A stretch of 22,585 bases of DNA from CAYSSM01 sp964433905 (GTDB lineage Bacteria; Patescibacteriota; UBA1384; UBA12157; JAENIV01), in contig CAYSSM010000010.1 of the NCBI GenBank assembly GCA_964433905.1, positions 1 through 22,585 of the forward strand. Direction: 5' to 3'. Both the position numbers and the translations under genes were made by a program. Positions 6,001 to 12,252 of this stretch are shown piece by piece (the first letter of the stretch is position 1; every line of letters starts with the position of its first letter). The notes beneath the pieces were generated by a model that worked only from the letters and a program-made list of their open reading frames with translations, was not told the origin of the DNA and ran no database searches.

Positions 6001-7389
6001 ATGGCGAAGCCGAAAATAGCGTTCGTGGAAATGGAGAACCCCAGTAAGCTGAGCATCTATTCCTTAATGAAGATGCCTCGCGGAATCGCCATTCTTTGTA
6101 CCCTTCTCGATATGGCAGGTTACGAAGTGGTGGGTTTTGTCGAGCAGCTGAAAAGGTTCAAGTGGCCAGAACTGATGCACTATGATGTCATCTGTTTTTC
6201 GGCCATAACCTGCACCATCCAACCGACATACAGCCTTATCGCCAAGCTCCGCAAAGCTGGCTATAAGGGTGTTATCATTTTGGGTGGACCGCATTCGACA
6301 GCTAAGCCAGAGGAAGGAATTCTTTCTGGCGCGGACTATGTTGTCCGCCACGAAGGTGAGATTACCCTACTGAAGTTGCTCAAAAAGATCGTCAGGGGAC
6401 GCATGCCGACAAGGGTGCCAGGTGTTGTATTCTTGCAGAGGGGTTGGATTGTTCATAACCTGCCGAGGCGGTTGCTCACTAAAGAACAGCTTTCAGCCCT
6501 GCCTGCCCCGACATTCCAGCTTCTCCGCGGCTTCGAGAATATGACAGCGATTCCACTCTGTTTTACTCGAGGCTGTCCTGAGCGTTGTATATTCTGTGCG
6601 GTCAAGGCTATGTTTGGCCTGGCCCATCGCTTAAGTAGCGTCTGCTCAAGATTGGGTCAGATCCTTGCGGTCAAGCGTAACCAGTTCGGACTCTGGTTGA
6701 AGTCGATTTTCATCACTGACGACAACGCTTTCGGTGGCGTCCGCGGTGCATACATGACCAAAGAGTTCTGTCAGCAGATGATCGACAATAATCTGGTGCC
6801 ACCTAAGGGTTGGGGATGTCAGATGCGCGTTGACGATGTTACGGAAGAGACTGTAGTGCTAATGCGCAAGGCTGGCTGCGAACTGGCCTGTCTCGGGATC
6901 GAATCAACCGATGACAAGACTTTGAAGGCGGTCAAAAAGCGCGTTACAAGAGAACAGGAAAAGACTGCCATCAAGATATTGAGGGCCCACCACATCAGAG
7001 TAATGGCGATGACGGTCGTCGGCTTGGATCAGGACACTTTCTGGTCCGTGCTCAAAACCACGCTCACTCTGACCTGGTGGGGCGTTGATTTCCTGCAGAT
7101 TCTGGGAATCGTGCCACTGCCAGACACCGAATTGGCCTATCAGATGGAGAAAGAGTGTCGAATCCTCAGCCGGAACTACAACCTCTATAACGGCCACTAC
7201 GTGTTGGTGCGGCCGAAAAATATGAGCGTCTTTGCTACACGGGTGGCAGTGAAGTTGTTCATGCCCTGGTTCTACTTGTGCACGCCTAACGGCTGGCGAC
7301 TCATGCTTGAGTTTGCCCCCGGATTTTTGAAAATGATCTACACCATAGCCCATCAATGGACCATCGGTACTGTACTAAGGAGAGTGTAA
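6001..7389 (+). CDS. B12-binding-domain radical SAM protein, orphan
   Basis: The product is 462 aa. Residues about 5-135 form a cobalamin-binding-like Rossmann domain (Y-E-V-V-G-F, I-C-F-S-A-I-T, G-V-I-I-L-G-G-P-H at 90-98, E-G-E at 118-120). The radical SAM core follows, with the cluster motif C192-P-E-R-C196-I-F-C199, then F-I-T-D-D-N and G-C-E-L-A-C-L-G-I-E-S. The layout is that of the large class B family, which includes methyltransferases, methylthiotransferase-like and cyclase enzymes. The canonical D-x-H-x-x-G cobalamin motif is not seen, so cofactor use is uncertain. Codons are GC-richer than in the flanking murE-like and kinase genes. It has its own promoter, a GGAGAGG site nine bases before the ATG, and its own terminator, so it is a monocistronic unit. 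The substrate cannot be inferred. Class assignment is firm; the reaction is unknown. Confidence 0.88.
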   Translation: MAKPKIAFVEMENPSKLSIYSLMKMPRGIAILCTLLDMAGYEVVGFVEQLKRFKWPELMHYDVICFSAITCTIQPTYSLIAKLRKAGYKGVIILGGPHSTAKPEEGILSGADYVVRHEGEITLLKLLKKIVRGRMPTRVPGVVFLQRGWIVHNLPRRLLTKEQLSALPAPTFQLLRGFENMTAIPLCFTRGCPERCIFCAVKAMFGLAHRLSSVCSRLGQILAVKRNQFGLWLKSIFITDDNAFGGVRGAYMTKEFCQQMIDNNLVPPKGWGCQMRVDDVTEETVVLMRKAGCELACLGIESTDDKTLKAVKKRVTREQEKTAIKILRAHHIRVMAMTVVGLDQDTFWSVLKTTLTLTWWGVDFLQILGIVPLPDTELAYQMEKECRILSRNYNLYNGHYVLVRPKNMSVFATRVAVKLFMPWFYLCTPNGWRLMLEFAPGFLKMIYTIAHQWTIGTVLRRV

Positions 7390-7404
7390 TCTCTTTGTGA
7401 CAAT

Positions 7405-7436
7405 CCCCGTTTCGATTTATCGCAGCGGGGTTTTTT
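7405..7436 (+). terminator. intrinsic terminator of the radical SAM gene
   Basis: CCCCG (7405-7409) pairs with CGGGG (7426-7430), with an inner CGAT / ATCG stem, followed by six T (7431-7436). Confidence 0.88.
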
Positions 7437-7458
7437 CTTGTAAAGAAAACTCATTTTA

Positions 7459-7464
7459 TATAAG
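7459..7464 (+). promoter_or_regulatory. -10 element of the kinase-like gene, probably leaderless
   Basis: TATAAG ends eight bases before the ATG at 7473, so the predicted start point is at or next to the start codon. No ribosome binding site is present in TTTAACT-ATG. TTGTAA (7439-7444) is a possible -35 with a 14-base spacer, which is short. Confidence 0.5.
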
Positions 7465-7472
7465 ATTTAACT

Positions 7473-8411
7473 ATGAGTGAAACTATTCCGCTAACAAATC
7501 CGGAACAAGGAGAAGTAAAACCTCCTTTTGACAGCCGTTTTGGTAATATCGATAGACTTACTGAAATTATGCGCGAAGGCGAAGTCGTCGAGATGGGTCG
7601 AATTGAGGATATTTACCCGGAAGTTGTCGAGCATGCTAATGTGGTTGACATTGTCGATATTCCTGCTTTTGAAAAATTTCAGCATGCCAACGAGGTTTTA
7701 GGGGTAAAAATCCAAAAGGACGGCGAGATTTTAAGGTTTGTTTTTAAGCCGGCTGACGGTGAATCTCAAGAATCAAAGAAAGAATTTGAGGTTAAGGAGT
7801 TTTCTCCTCACGAGTATGCCGCATTTCAAGTTTCAGAGCATTTTGGGTTGGATATTGTCCCGCCGACGATCATCAGGGAAATTAATGGTCGGGTAGGCGC
7901 TTTACAGCTTTTTTTAGACCACGACTACTATCAAACTGCCTCAAAAGCAGGTTTACTCAAGGAAGGTGACGATTATTATCGAATTGCAATTTTGGATTGG
8001 TTGCTGATTAATTGCGAACGCCACAAGGAAAACATGATGTTGCGCAAAGACGACCCTGCTCAAATGGCGGCCATTGATCACGGGGTAATTCTTTCTTCCG
8101 CAGATTACGGCGATAAAGCATTAAGAGGGCCAAGCGCCCTTTTAACCGAAGATGGAGAAGGAAAACCGCGCCAGGTTACTATTCCACAGGATTTAATAGA
8201 TAAAGTTAATTCAGGATTCAGTCATCAGGAGGAATTAACTGATAGCTTGTCTCAACTGTCAGACATTACTCCGGAAGAAATAGCGGCGATGTGGAAAAGG
8301 GCGGGGCATCTGATAAAATATGGAGTTTTTTTATCTAAATATAATTTCAAGCAAGTTGCAGACCGTTCTTGGCTTTCGGATTATTACGAGAATCCAAATG
8401 ATCAAAAATAG
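7473..8411 (+). CDS. PI3/4-kinase-like (protein-kinase-fold) protein
   Basis: The product (312 aa) shows the spaced motifs of bacterial PI3/PI4-kinase-like or HipA-like kinases. These are an ATP-binding lysine in V-F-K-P-A-D-G-E (K92), then H-E-Y-A-A-F-Q-V-S-E-H-F-G (113-125) with V-P-P-T (129-132). A catalytic loop N180-C-E-R-H-K-E-N187 and a metal-binding D202-H-G follow. The usual catalytic loop is D-R-H-x-x-N; here the Asp is replaced by Glu (E182), which may change or weaken activity. An N-terminal extension of about 70 acidic residues has no recognised domain. The C-terminus is helical. The downstream exonuclease gene starts inside its last codons (14-base overlap), so the two are translationally linked. 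It might phosphorylate a protein or a small molecule; nothing here says which. Confidence 0.65.
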   Translation: MSETIPLTNPEQGEVKPPFDSRFGNIDRLTEIMREGEVVEMGRIEDIYPEVVEHANVVDIVDIPAFEKFQHANEVLGVKIQKDGEILRFVFKPADGESQESKKEFEVKEFSPHEYAAFQVSEHFGLDIVPPTIIREINGRVGALQLFLDHDYYQTASKAGLLKEGDDYYRIAILDWLLINCERHKENMMLRKDDPAQMAAIDHGVILSSADYGDKALRGPSALLTEDGEGKPRQVTIPQDLIDKVNSGFSHQEELTDSLSQLSDITPEEIAAMWKRAGHLIKYGVFLSKYNFKQVADRSWLSDYYENPNDQK

Positions 8412-9371
8412 ATTTGTTCTAATTGATGCTTTTGCCCTAATTCACCGGGCTTATCATGCCTTGCCGCCTTTTACGGCTTCCGACGGCACGCAAGTCGGGG
8501 CGGTTTACGGCTTTGCCTCAGCCTTGCTATCAGCAATAAAAACTTTAGAACCTGAATATCTGGCGGTCGGTTTTGATACGCCTAAACCGACGAAAAGGCA
8601 TAAAGAATATTTGGAATATAAAGCCCATCGGGTAAAAGCGCCGGAGGAATTATCCTTGCAAATCCCTTATGTGGTCGAAATGCTTCAGGTTATGAATATT
8701 CCCATGAAAGCTGCTGAGGGTTACGAAGGTGAAGATATTATTGCTAGCATAATTCTAAACGCTAAACGCTCAACGCTAAACGCTAATCTGGAGTTTATTA
8801 TTGTGACAGGAGATTTAGATTGCTTGCAACTTGTTGATAAGCAGACCAAGGTCTATTCGATGGCCCGTGGAGTAACTCAGGCGGCTATGTATGACATCGA
8901 TAAAGTAAAAGAGCGGTACGGCCTTACGCCTTCTCAATTCGTCGATTTTAAGGCGCTCAAGGGCGATCCGTCCGATAATATCCCCGGCGTACCGGGAATT
9001 GGGGAAAAAGGGGCGGCCAACTTGATAAAGGAGTTCGNNNNNNNNNNCAAGCGATAAATCCGAAATCCGAAGTTCGAAATCCGAAACAAATTCCAAATAA
9101 AAAAAATAACAAAAAAATACAAAATAAATTAAATATTTCAGAAAAATTAGTAAAGATATTACTTGAGAATAAAGAACAAGCGGAAATGTCATATAAATTG
9201 TCAAAAATTGTAACCGATGCGCCGGTTGAATTTGATCTCGAAAGGGCTAAAATCCATGATTTTGATAAGGAAAGAGTGATTGAGCTGTTTCATAAACTCC
9301 GCTTCAAATCTTTGATTCCTCGTTTGCCTGAGTCCAGCAGAACTAACAACAACCCGCCAAAATTGTTCTAA
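8398..9371 (+). CDS. stand-alone 5'-3' exonuclease (PolA N-terminal domain type), interrupted by a scaffold gap
   Basis: The first part (8398-9037, 213 codons) matches the flap/5' nuclease domain of DNA polymerase I: D-A-F-A-L-I-H-R-A-Y-H-A at the start, F-D-T-P-K-P-T-K-R-H, E-G-Y-E-G-E-D-I-I-A-S, V-T-G-D-L-D-C-L-Q-L-V-D, then the helix-hairpin-helix G-V-P-G-I-G-E-K-G-A. After the gap the same gene resumes in another frame (open from 9048), ending with I-V-T-D-A-P-V-E-F-D-L-E and F-K-S-L-I-P-R-L, then a stop at 9369-9371. No polymerase domain follows; the next gene is unrelated. The frame change shows the ten N are not the true gap length (two modulo three is needed). Two repeat-derived inserts are visible: L-N-A-K-R-S-T-L-N-A-N (8755-8786) and a Pro/Lys/Asn-rich stretch (9057-9098). 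ATG 8398 overlaps the kinase-like gene. Confidence 0.85.
8755..8786 (+). repeat. tandem 7-base repeat (CTAAACG) inside the exonuclease gene
   Basis: CTAAACG CTAAACG CTCAACG CTAAACG CTAA: four units plus a partial, in a coding region although seven is not a multiple of three. It encodes L-N-A-K-R-S-T-L-N-A-N between the conserved E-D-I-I-A-S and V-T-G-D-L-D segments. Confidence 0.8.
9038..9047. other. scaffold gap (ten N) inside the exonuclease gene
   Basis: Ten N join two parts of one gene in incompatible frames. The gap borders a repeat arm (9057-9098), which probably caused the assembly break. Confidence 0.95.
9057..9098. repeat. half palindromic repeat (CGAAATCCGAAACAAAT type) inside the exonuclease gene
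   Basis: AATCCGAAATCCGAAG...CCGAAACAAATTCC matches the left arm of the intergenic palindrome at 16073-16216 (AAATCCGAA...AATCCGAAACAAAT). The frame stays open through it. Confidence 0.7.
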
Positions 9372-9399
9372 AAGGGCACTTGACAAACACAATCAATTT

Positions 9400-9455
9400 T
9401 GATAACCTATAAATAGTTGGTTATCAAATGATAACTAATATAAAGTAAGTTATCA
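9400..9455. promoter_or_regulatory. operator/promoter of the toxin-antitoxin pair, four half-sites
   Basis: TGATAAC at 9400-9406 and 9429-9435, and the inverse GTTATCA at 9420-9426 and 9449-9455. This makes two TGATAAC-N13-GTTATCA palindromes 29 bases apart. A promoter fits inside: TTGGTT (9417-9422), 16 bases, TATAAA (9439-9444). Another -35-like TTGACA is at 9380-9385. The last half-site ends two bases before the ATG at 9458. This is a likely autoregulatory site. Confidence 0.75.
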
Positions 9456-9457
9456 AA

Positions 9458-9724
9458 ATGAAGAAAATAAAGGATAAAGACAATTTTTATTCGGTTACGG
9501 AGGCGGCAAAGCTGCTCGGTATTAGCCGTGAGGCAGTTCTTAAGAAAATCAATACCGGCAAATTGAAGGCGGAGAGAATCGGCCATATTTTTGCGATACC
9601 TAAAAACGAACTCGGTTTTGACGGCCAAACATTATCAAAAGAGCAAGAAGAAATAATTGAAGCAGGGGTGAAAAAAACCGTTAAGGAATACGGCGAGACC
9701 TTGAAAAGATTAGGGAAAGAGTAA
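9458..9724 (+). CDS. helix-turn-helix antitoxin-type protein (excisionase-like DNA-binding domain)
   Basis: The product has 88 aa. Residues about 10-55 (F-Y-S-V-T-E-A-A-K-L-L-G-I-S-R-E-A-V, then G-K-L-K-A-E-R-I-G and F-A-I-P-K-N-E-L) form a MerR/excisionase-type winged helix that binds DNA. The C-terminal third (K-E-Q-E-E-I-I-E-A-G-V-K-K-T-V) is a helix. In such pairs this part commonly wraps the toxin, but that is an inference here. Its stop codon overlaps the start of the Doc-like gene (TAATG), so the pair is translationally coupled. It lies directly behind a four-half-site palindromic operator, which it most likely binds. The predicted transcript start (near 9451) gives a leader of only about seven bases with no clear ribosome binding site. 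I am confident of the DNA-binding domain and fairly confident of the antitoxin role. Confidence 0.82.
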   Translation: MKKIKDKDNFYSVTEAAKLLGISREAVLKKINTGKLKAERIGHIFAIPKNELGFDGQTLSKEQEEIIEAGVKKTVKEYGETLKRLGKE

Positions 9725-10134
9725 TGGAGAAAATTAATATTATCGAAGTCAAATTTATTGCGCATCGGCTGGCCAAGGAACTTTTTGAATTCAATGAACC
9801 GATACCGGAATTTAGGACCCGCTTTCTCAATGTTTTGGAAAGTTGCCTGGCCGTACCGTTTCAGCAATTTGGCAGCCAGCCTGCCTATAAAGGTCTAATC
9901 GGCAAAGCGGCAATCTTATTTTATCTGATGATCAAAAACCATCCGTTTCAGAACGGCAATAAAAGAATTGCGATGACGACACTGTTGGTCTTCTTATATA
10001 AGAACAAAAAATGGCTTAAAGTTTCTGATCAAGAACTCTATAATTTTGCCGTCTGGGTCGCCCAAAGCCCGCCTGCGCTAAATAATGCCGTAGTTTCAGG
10101 GGTTGAAGACTTTTTGAAAAAGTATATGGTTTAA
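9724..10134 (+). CDS. doc: Doc-like toxin (Fic/Doc fold)
   Basis: The product is 136 aa, the usual length for Doc. The active-site motif H73-P-F-Q-N-G-N-K-R81 is intact; Doc proteins carry H-x-F-x-(D/N)-x-N-K-R, whereas true Fic AMP-transferases carry G-x-G-R. P1 Doc phosphorylates elongation factor Tu and stops translation; a similar action is likely but not shown. The N-terminal I-I-E-V-K-F-I-A-H-R-L and the C-terminal S-G-V-E-D-F-L-K-K-Y helix fit the family. Its ATG overlaps the antitoxin stop by one base. The pair is flanked by repeat-like DNA (a perfect hairpin at 10140-10158). The antitoxin type, an excisionase-like HTH protein rather than Phd, is a recurring variant in such Doc pairs. 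Confidence 0.88.
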   Translation: MEKINIIEVKFIAHRLAKELFEFNEPIPEFRTRFLNVLESCLAVPFQQFGSQPAYKGLIGKAAILFYLMIKNHPFQNGNKRIAMTTLLVFLYKNKKWLKVSDQELYNFAVWVAQSPPALNNAVVSGVEDFLKKYMV

Positions 10135-10139
10135 CCGCT

Positions 10140-10158
10140 CCGCACCTGGCAGGTGCGG
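10140..10158. repeat. perfect short hairpin after the doc gene
   Basis: CCGCACCT ggc AGGTGCGG, an eight-pair stem. It is followed by A residues rather than T on the plus strand, and no T tract follows on the minus strand. It is therefore not a normal intrinsic terminator and is listed as a hairpin element. Confidence 0.6.
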
Positions 10159-10178
10159 AAAAAGGTAAATTTAGCAAT

Positions 10179-10209
10179 TTGACAGCCGAAATAATCGTTG
10201 TGCTATAAT
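10179..10209 (+). promoter_or_regulatory. promoter of the coiled-coil gene
   Basis: TTGACA (10179-10184), 19-base spacer, extended -10 TGCTATAAT (10201-10209). Predicted start near 10216, leaving an 11-base leader that includes CGGAG before the ATG at 10227. Confidence 0.75.
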
Positions 10210-10226
10210 AATCACACGGAGCAAAA

Positions 10227-10553
10227 ATGGCAAAAAAAGAAACACCATTAACCAAGGAAACAGCGAAGACCATAATACAGGAAGTTATCGAGGGCGCTTT
10301 TAAGGAATTATTTCCTATCGCATTTAATAAAGCCTTTGAACCATATGCTGTGGCTATTCAAGCGGATTTTCATAAAATCGGAGAAAAAGTTGCCGAAATT
10401 CCGACAATTAAAAAAGATATTGGTGATATAAAAGAAGACCTCTCGGATGTAAAAGACACCGTTAATCGCATCGAACTTATCCAAAAGTCGGAAATAAAGA
10501 GAGTTGACGAACATTCAGTAAAACTCAAGAAATTAGAACATAAATTGGCCTAA
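10227..10553 (+). CDS. small coiled-coil protein of unknown function (108 aa)
   Basis: Not recognised as a named family. The N-terminal third is a helix rich in Lys, Ile and Phe (about residues 14-42, E-G-A-F-K-E-L-F-P-I-A-F). From residue about 47 to the end there is a long heptad pattern (I-G-E-K-V-A-E-I, I-K-K-D-I-G-D-I-K-E-D-L, V-K-D-T-V-N-R-I-E, V-D-E-H-S-V-K-L-K-K-L-E-H-K-L). This predicts a two-stranded coiled coil. No membrane segment is seen. Short coiled-coil proteins of this kind are common in Patescibacteria; a structural or partner-binding role is a guess. The gene has its own promoter and a terminator about 30 bases after the stop, so it is monocistronic. Start ATG 10227 has CGGAG close upstream. 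It is not coupled to the doc pair. Confidence 0.75.
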   Translation: MAKKETPLTKETAKTIIQEVIEGAFKELFPIAFNKAFEPYAVAIQADFHKIGEKVAEIPTIKKDIGDIKEDLSDVKDTVNRIELIQKSEIKRVDEHSVKLKKLEHKLA

Positions 10554-10583
10554 AATATGTAAAAATATAGTTAGTTTTAATTT

Positions 10584-10604
10584 TAGCGCGATCGCGCTAT
10601 TTTT
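10584..10604 (+). terminator. intrinsic terminator of the coiled-coil gene
   Basis: Perfect palindrome TAGCGCGATCGCGCTA (10584-10599) followed by five T. Stem TAGCGC/GCGCTA with GATC as loop. It also contains GCGATCGC. Confidence 0.75.
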
Positions 10605-10633
10605 AAAATTGGCGGAAAAGTACTCTAACTTAT

Positions 10634-10670
10634 AACAAAAGCCCCCACGACCTGTAATAGGTGAGGGAGC
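10634..10670 (-). terminator. intrinsic terminator of the nucleotidyltransferase gene
   Basis: On the minus strand GCTCCCTCACCT, loop ATTAC, AGGTCGTGGGGGC pair with one mismatch and one bulge, followed by TTTTGTT. Its ACCTRTNANAGGT core resembles the leader hairpin at 21956-22000. Confidence 0.75.
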
Positions 10671-10676
10671 AAGTTC

Positions 10677-11534
10677 TTAAGATATGGGAAATGGGGGAAG
10701 GTCGTTAGTAATCGGTTCGACGAACATTTGCAAATTAAGGCGGACAAATTGGCAAACTGTGGGAACGGCGGTCTTTAACTTCTCGATACAGGTTTGGTAT
10801 CCTGTCTGGTTCGGGTTGAAAACGTGATCGTAGAGATCATTAGTGTATTCTTGGTCAACGTCTTGGAGCCTGACCAACATCTTAGTCAGCTCGCCTCCGA
10901 ACATTTCGCAGTAGGAAGACACAAGTCTCTTTTTGCCGTGAATATGAACGTTGAAGCCCCTTGTCTCGAGCACTTTACGAGCAACTCGCAAGGGGGTTTC
11001 AACTACTTTCCTGAGGGCTCGGCACTGCTCTTTTTCGCTCATGATCGGGAACGCTGCCCAGTCTTTGAGCAAGCGGCCGAGTTTGTTCTTTAGGTAGTTT
11101 CTCGTATCAGCCGTGATGGTAGTCATGTGGTCGAAACGAAAGAGTCCGAGCGGATGTCCCTTAATGATGCCAGTTACTTCGGCCCAAAGCAGATGATTGG
11201 CAAAGGCCGGCTTGATATCGTGCAGAGACAGTCTTGCTTCCCCAATACTAACCGGGATTAGCTCCAAAGGAACATAGAGAGAGTTGGCGAAAATTGTTGC
11301 TTCTTGAAGGGCGGCGATGGCTTCTCCCTCTTCTTCCTGTCGGTAGGTGACTAATCCGTCAACATCGCTTCTGATATTGTGTTCTCCTCGGAGCATGGAG
11401 CCGCAGACCAAGATATCTCTAATTGGTTCTTTCTCGGCAAGCTCGCGGGCTAGGTATTCAAAGACCGTTATGAATGATGTAGTCTGAGGGACTTTGTGTT
11501 CCGCCACTTCTTCCCAGGTGAAAATTCGTCCCAT
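10677..11534 (-). CDS. nucleotidyltransferase-fold protein (MNT/Pol-beta type), orphan
   Basis: The product is 285 aa. The catalytic nucleotidyltransferase signature is visible near the N-terminus: V-C-G-S46-M-L-R-G, followed by R-S-D57-V-D59-G. This is the G-S-x(n)-D-x-D metal-binding pattern of Pol-beta-type enzymes. A third acidic residue may be in L-E-L-I-P. The C-terminal two thirds are helical and basic, with no family I can name. Possible roles include antibiotic or protein nucleotidylylation or RNA tailing; the sequence does not decide. The start at 11534 is chosen over a longer open frame because AAGGAGG lies five bases upstream. The extension would add an unlikely hydrophobic leader from the promoter region. 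Codons are GC-richer than in holA. It has a promoter with a leader of about 37 bases and its own terminator. Confidence 0.8.
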   Translation of the reverse strand: MGRIFTWEEVAEHKVPQTTSFITVFEYLARELAEKEPIRDILVCGSMLRGEHNIRSDVDGLVTYRQEEEGEAIAALQEATIFANSLYVPLELIPVSIGEARLSLHDIKPAFANHLLWAEVTGIIKGHPLGLFRFDHMTTITADTRNYLKNKLGRLLKDWAAFPIMSEKEQCRALRKVVETPLRVARKVLETRGFNVHIHGKKRLVSSYCEMFGGELTKMLVRLQDVDQEYTNDLYDHVFNPNQTGYQTCIEKLKTAVPTVCQFVRLNLQMFVEPITNDLPPFPIS

Positions 11535-11578
11535 CACAACCTCCTTGCTCGGTTGTATAAGTGCAAAGGCTAATATTA

Positions 11579-11606
11579 ATAATAATATTTTTTTGTATAA
11601 AGTCAA
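11579..11606 (-). promoter_or_regulatory. promoter of the nucleotidyltransferase gene
   Basis: On the minus strand TTGACT (11606-11601), 16-base spacer, TATTAT (11584-11579). Predicted leader of about 37 bases with a perfect AAGGAGG. Confidence 0.6.
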
Positions 11607-11827
11607 GACTTAGATCTAGAACACCAAAAAATTAATCCACCTCCCTTAGCAGCTATCCAAAAAACAATCAAACCCTCCTAAGGAAATGAAAGACGAGAAA
11701 CGCGCGGTCCTCTCGGTAAAACCTCACTTACGCGTTAGTATATTCGTTAGTGCAATATTATTATATCACATTGGCAAAATAAACTTCTCGACTTTTCTCG
11801 ACTTCGCTCGAAATAAATCGTTCGAAA
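11607..11827. other. intergenic stretch with repeat debris, no supported gene
   Basis: The 300-odd bases between the nucleotidyltransferase start codon and the next gene hold the promoter above and fragments of palindromic repeats. TTAGTGCAATATT (11747-11759) is identical to part of the palindrome upstream of the murE-like gene. TCGACTT and TCGAAATAA units repeat at about 11777-11828. A plus-strand frame beginning at 11686 has AAGGA too close to its ATG and runs through a terminator, so I do not call it. Confidence 0.5.
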
Positions 11828-11860
11828 TAAAAAAGTTGCACCTCATTCATGAAGTGCAAC
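11828..11860 (-). terminator. intrinsic terminator overlapping the end of the 11843 gene
   Basis: On the minus strand GTTGCACTTCAT and ATGAGGTGCAAC pair over 12 positions (one G-T), then TTTTTTATT. The gene's TGA stop (11845-11843) lies inside this hairpin. Confidence 0.88.
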
Positions 11861-12169
11861 TGGTTGGGAAAAAGGTCGAAGTTGTTCGAATGTGCTTTCT
11901 TGGATTTCCAAAAGGAATGTGGTGGAGTGGACCTCTGCAGGGCGTTTTACAGCCAGGAGAGGTAGACTGAATTGATCATTATCATCGGCGAAAACGGAGA
12001 CCCTTATTACACGCAACTTAGCATTATGGGCATCAAGGATATCGTTTCTCTCAAGGGCCACTCCGATTAAAAGTTGGGGATTTTTCTCCAGAATATCTGG
12101 CTCAGTTATCTTAATAGGATAGAAAAGGCCGGGTTTTTCGGTCGGCATCAGGGCAAAAATCCGATTCAT
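11843..12169 (-). CDS. orphan protein of unknown function (108 aa)
   Basis: Not recognised. The ATG at 12169 follows AAAGGTGG with a spacing of a few bases and gives M-N-R-I-F-A-L-M-P. The protein looks like a small beta-rich domain: alternating strands such as G-L-F-Y-P-I-K-I, L-L-I-G-V-A-L-E, L-R-V-I-R-V-S-V-F and F-S-L-P-L-L-A-V. No catalytic motif, signal or membrane segment is visible. Codon use is GC-richer than in holA, which begins 84 bases away on the other strand. The terminator stem includes its last codons and its stop, an economical monocistronic design. It belongs with the other compact orphan units in the window. That it is a gene rests on the ribosome binding site, the terminator and uninterrupted composition, not on homology. 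Confidence 0.65.
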   Translation of the reverse strand: MNRIFALMPTEKPGLFYPIKITEPDILEKNPQLLIGVALERNDILDAHNAKLRVIRVSVFADDNDQFSLPLLAVKRPAEVHSTTFLLEIQESTFEQLRPFSQPVALHE

Positions 12170-12252
12170 TTTTACCACCTTTCGGAGTTGTGAATGTATC
12201 TATAAAGCCAGAGATATATGTTATCATATAATTAGCAAAATACAAGGAAAAA

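Noticed and set aside
6064..7356. Antisense open frames inside the radical SAM gene
   Set aside because: The plus-strand protein has a clear radical SAM motif; the antisense frames have no signals.
8755..8786. CRISPR or minisatellite array
   Set aside because: Units are seven bases with no spacers and lie inside a conserved gene.
10140..10158. Intrinsic terminator of the doc gene
   Set aside because: The stem is good but no T tract follows on either strand.
11535..11606. Longer N-terminus for the nucleotidyltransferase, resembling a signal peptide
   Set aside because: It is read through the promoter region; a perfect AAGGAGG selects the start at 11534.
11686..11970. Plus-strand open frame of 94 codons
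   Set aside because: Its AAGGA sits directly against the ATG, it crosses repeat debris and a minus-strand terminator, and its 3' half is antisense to a better supported gene.
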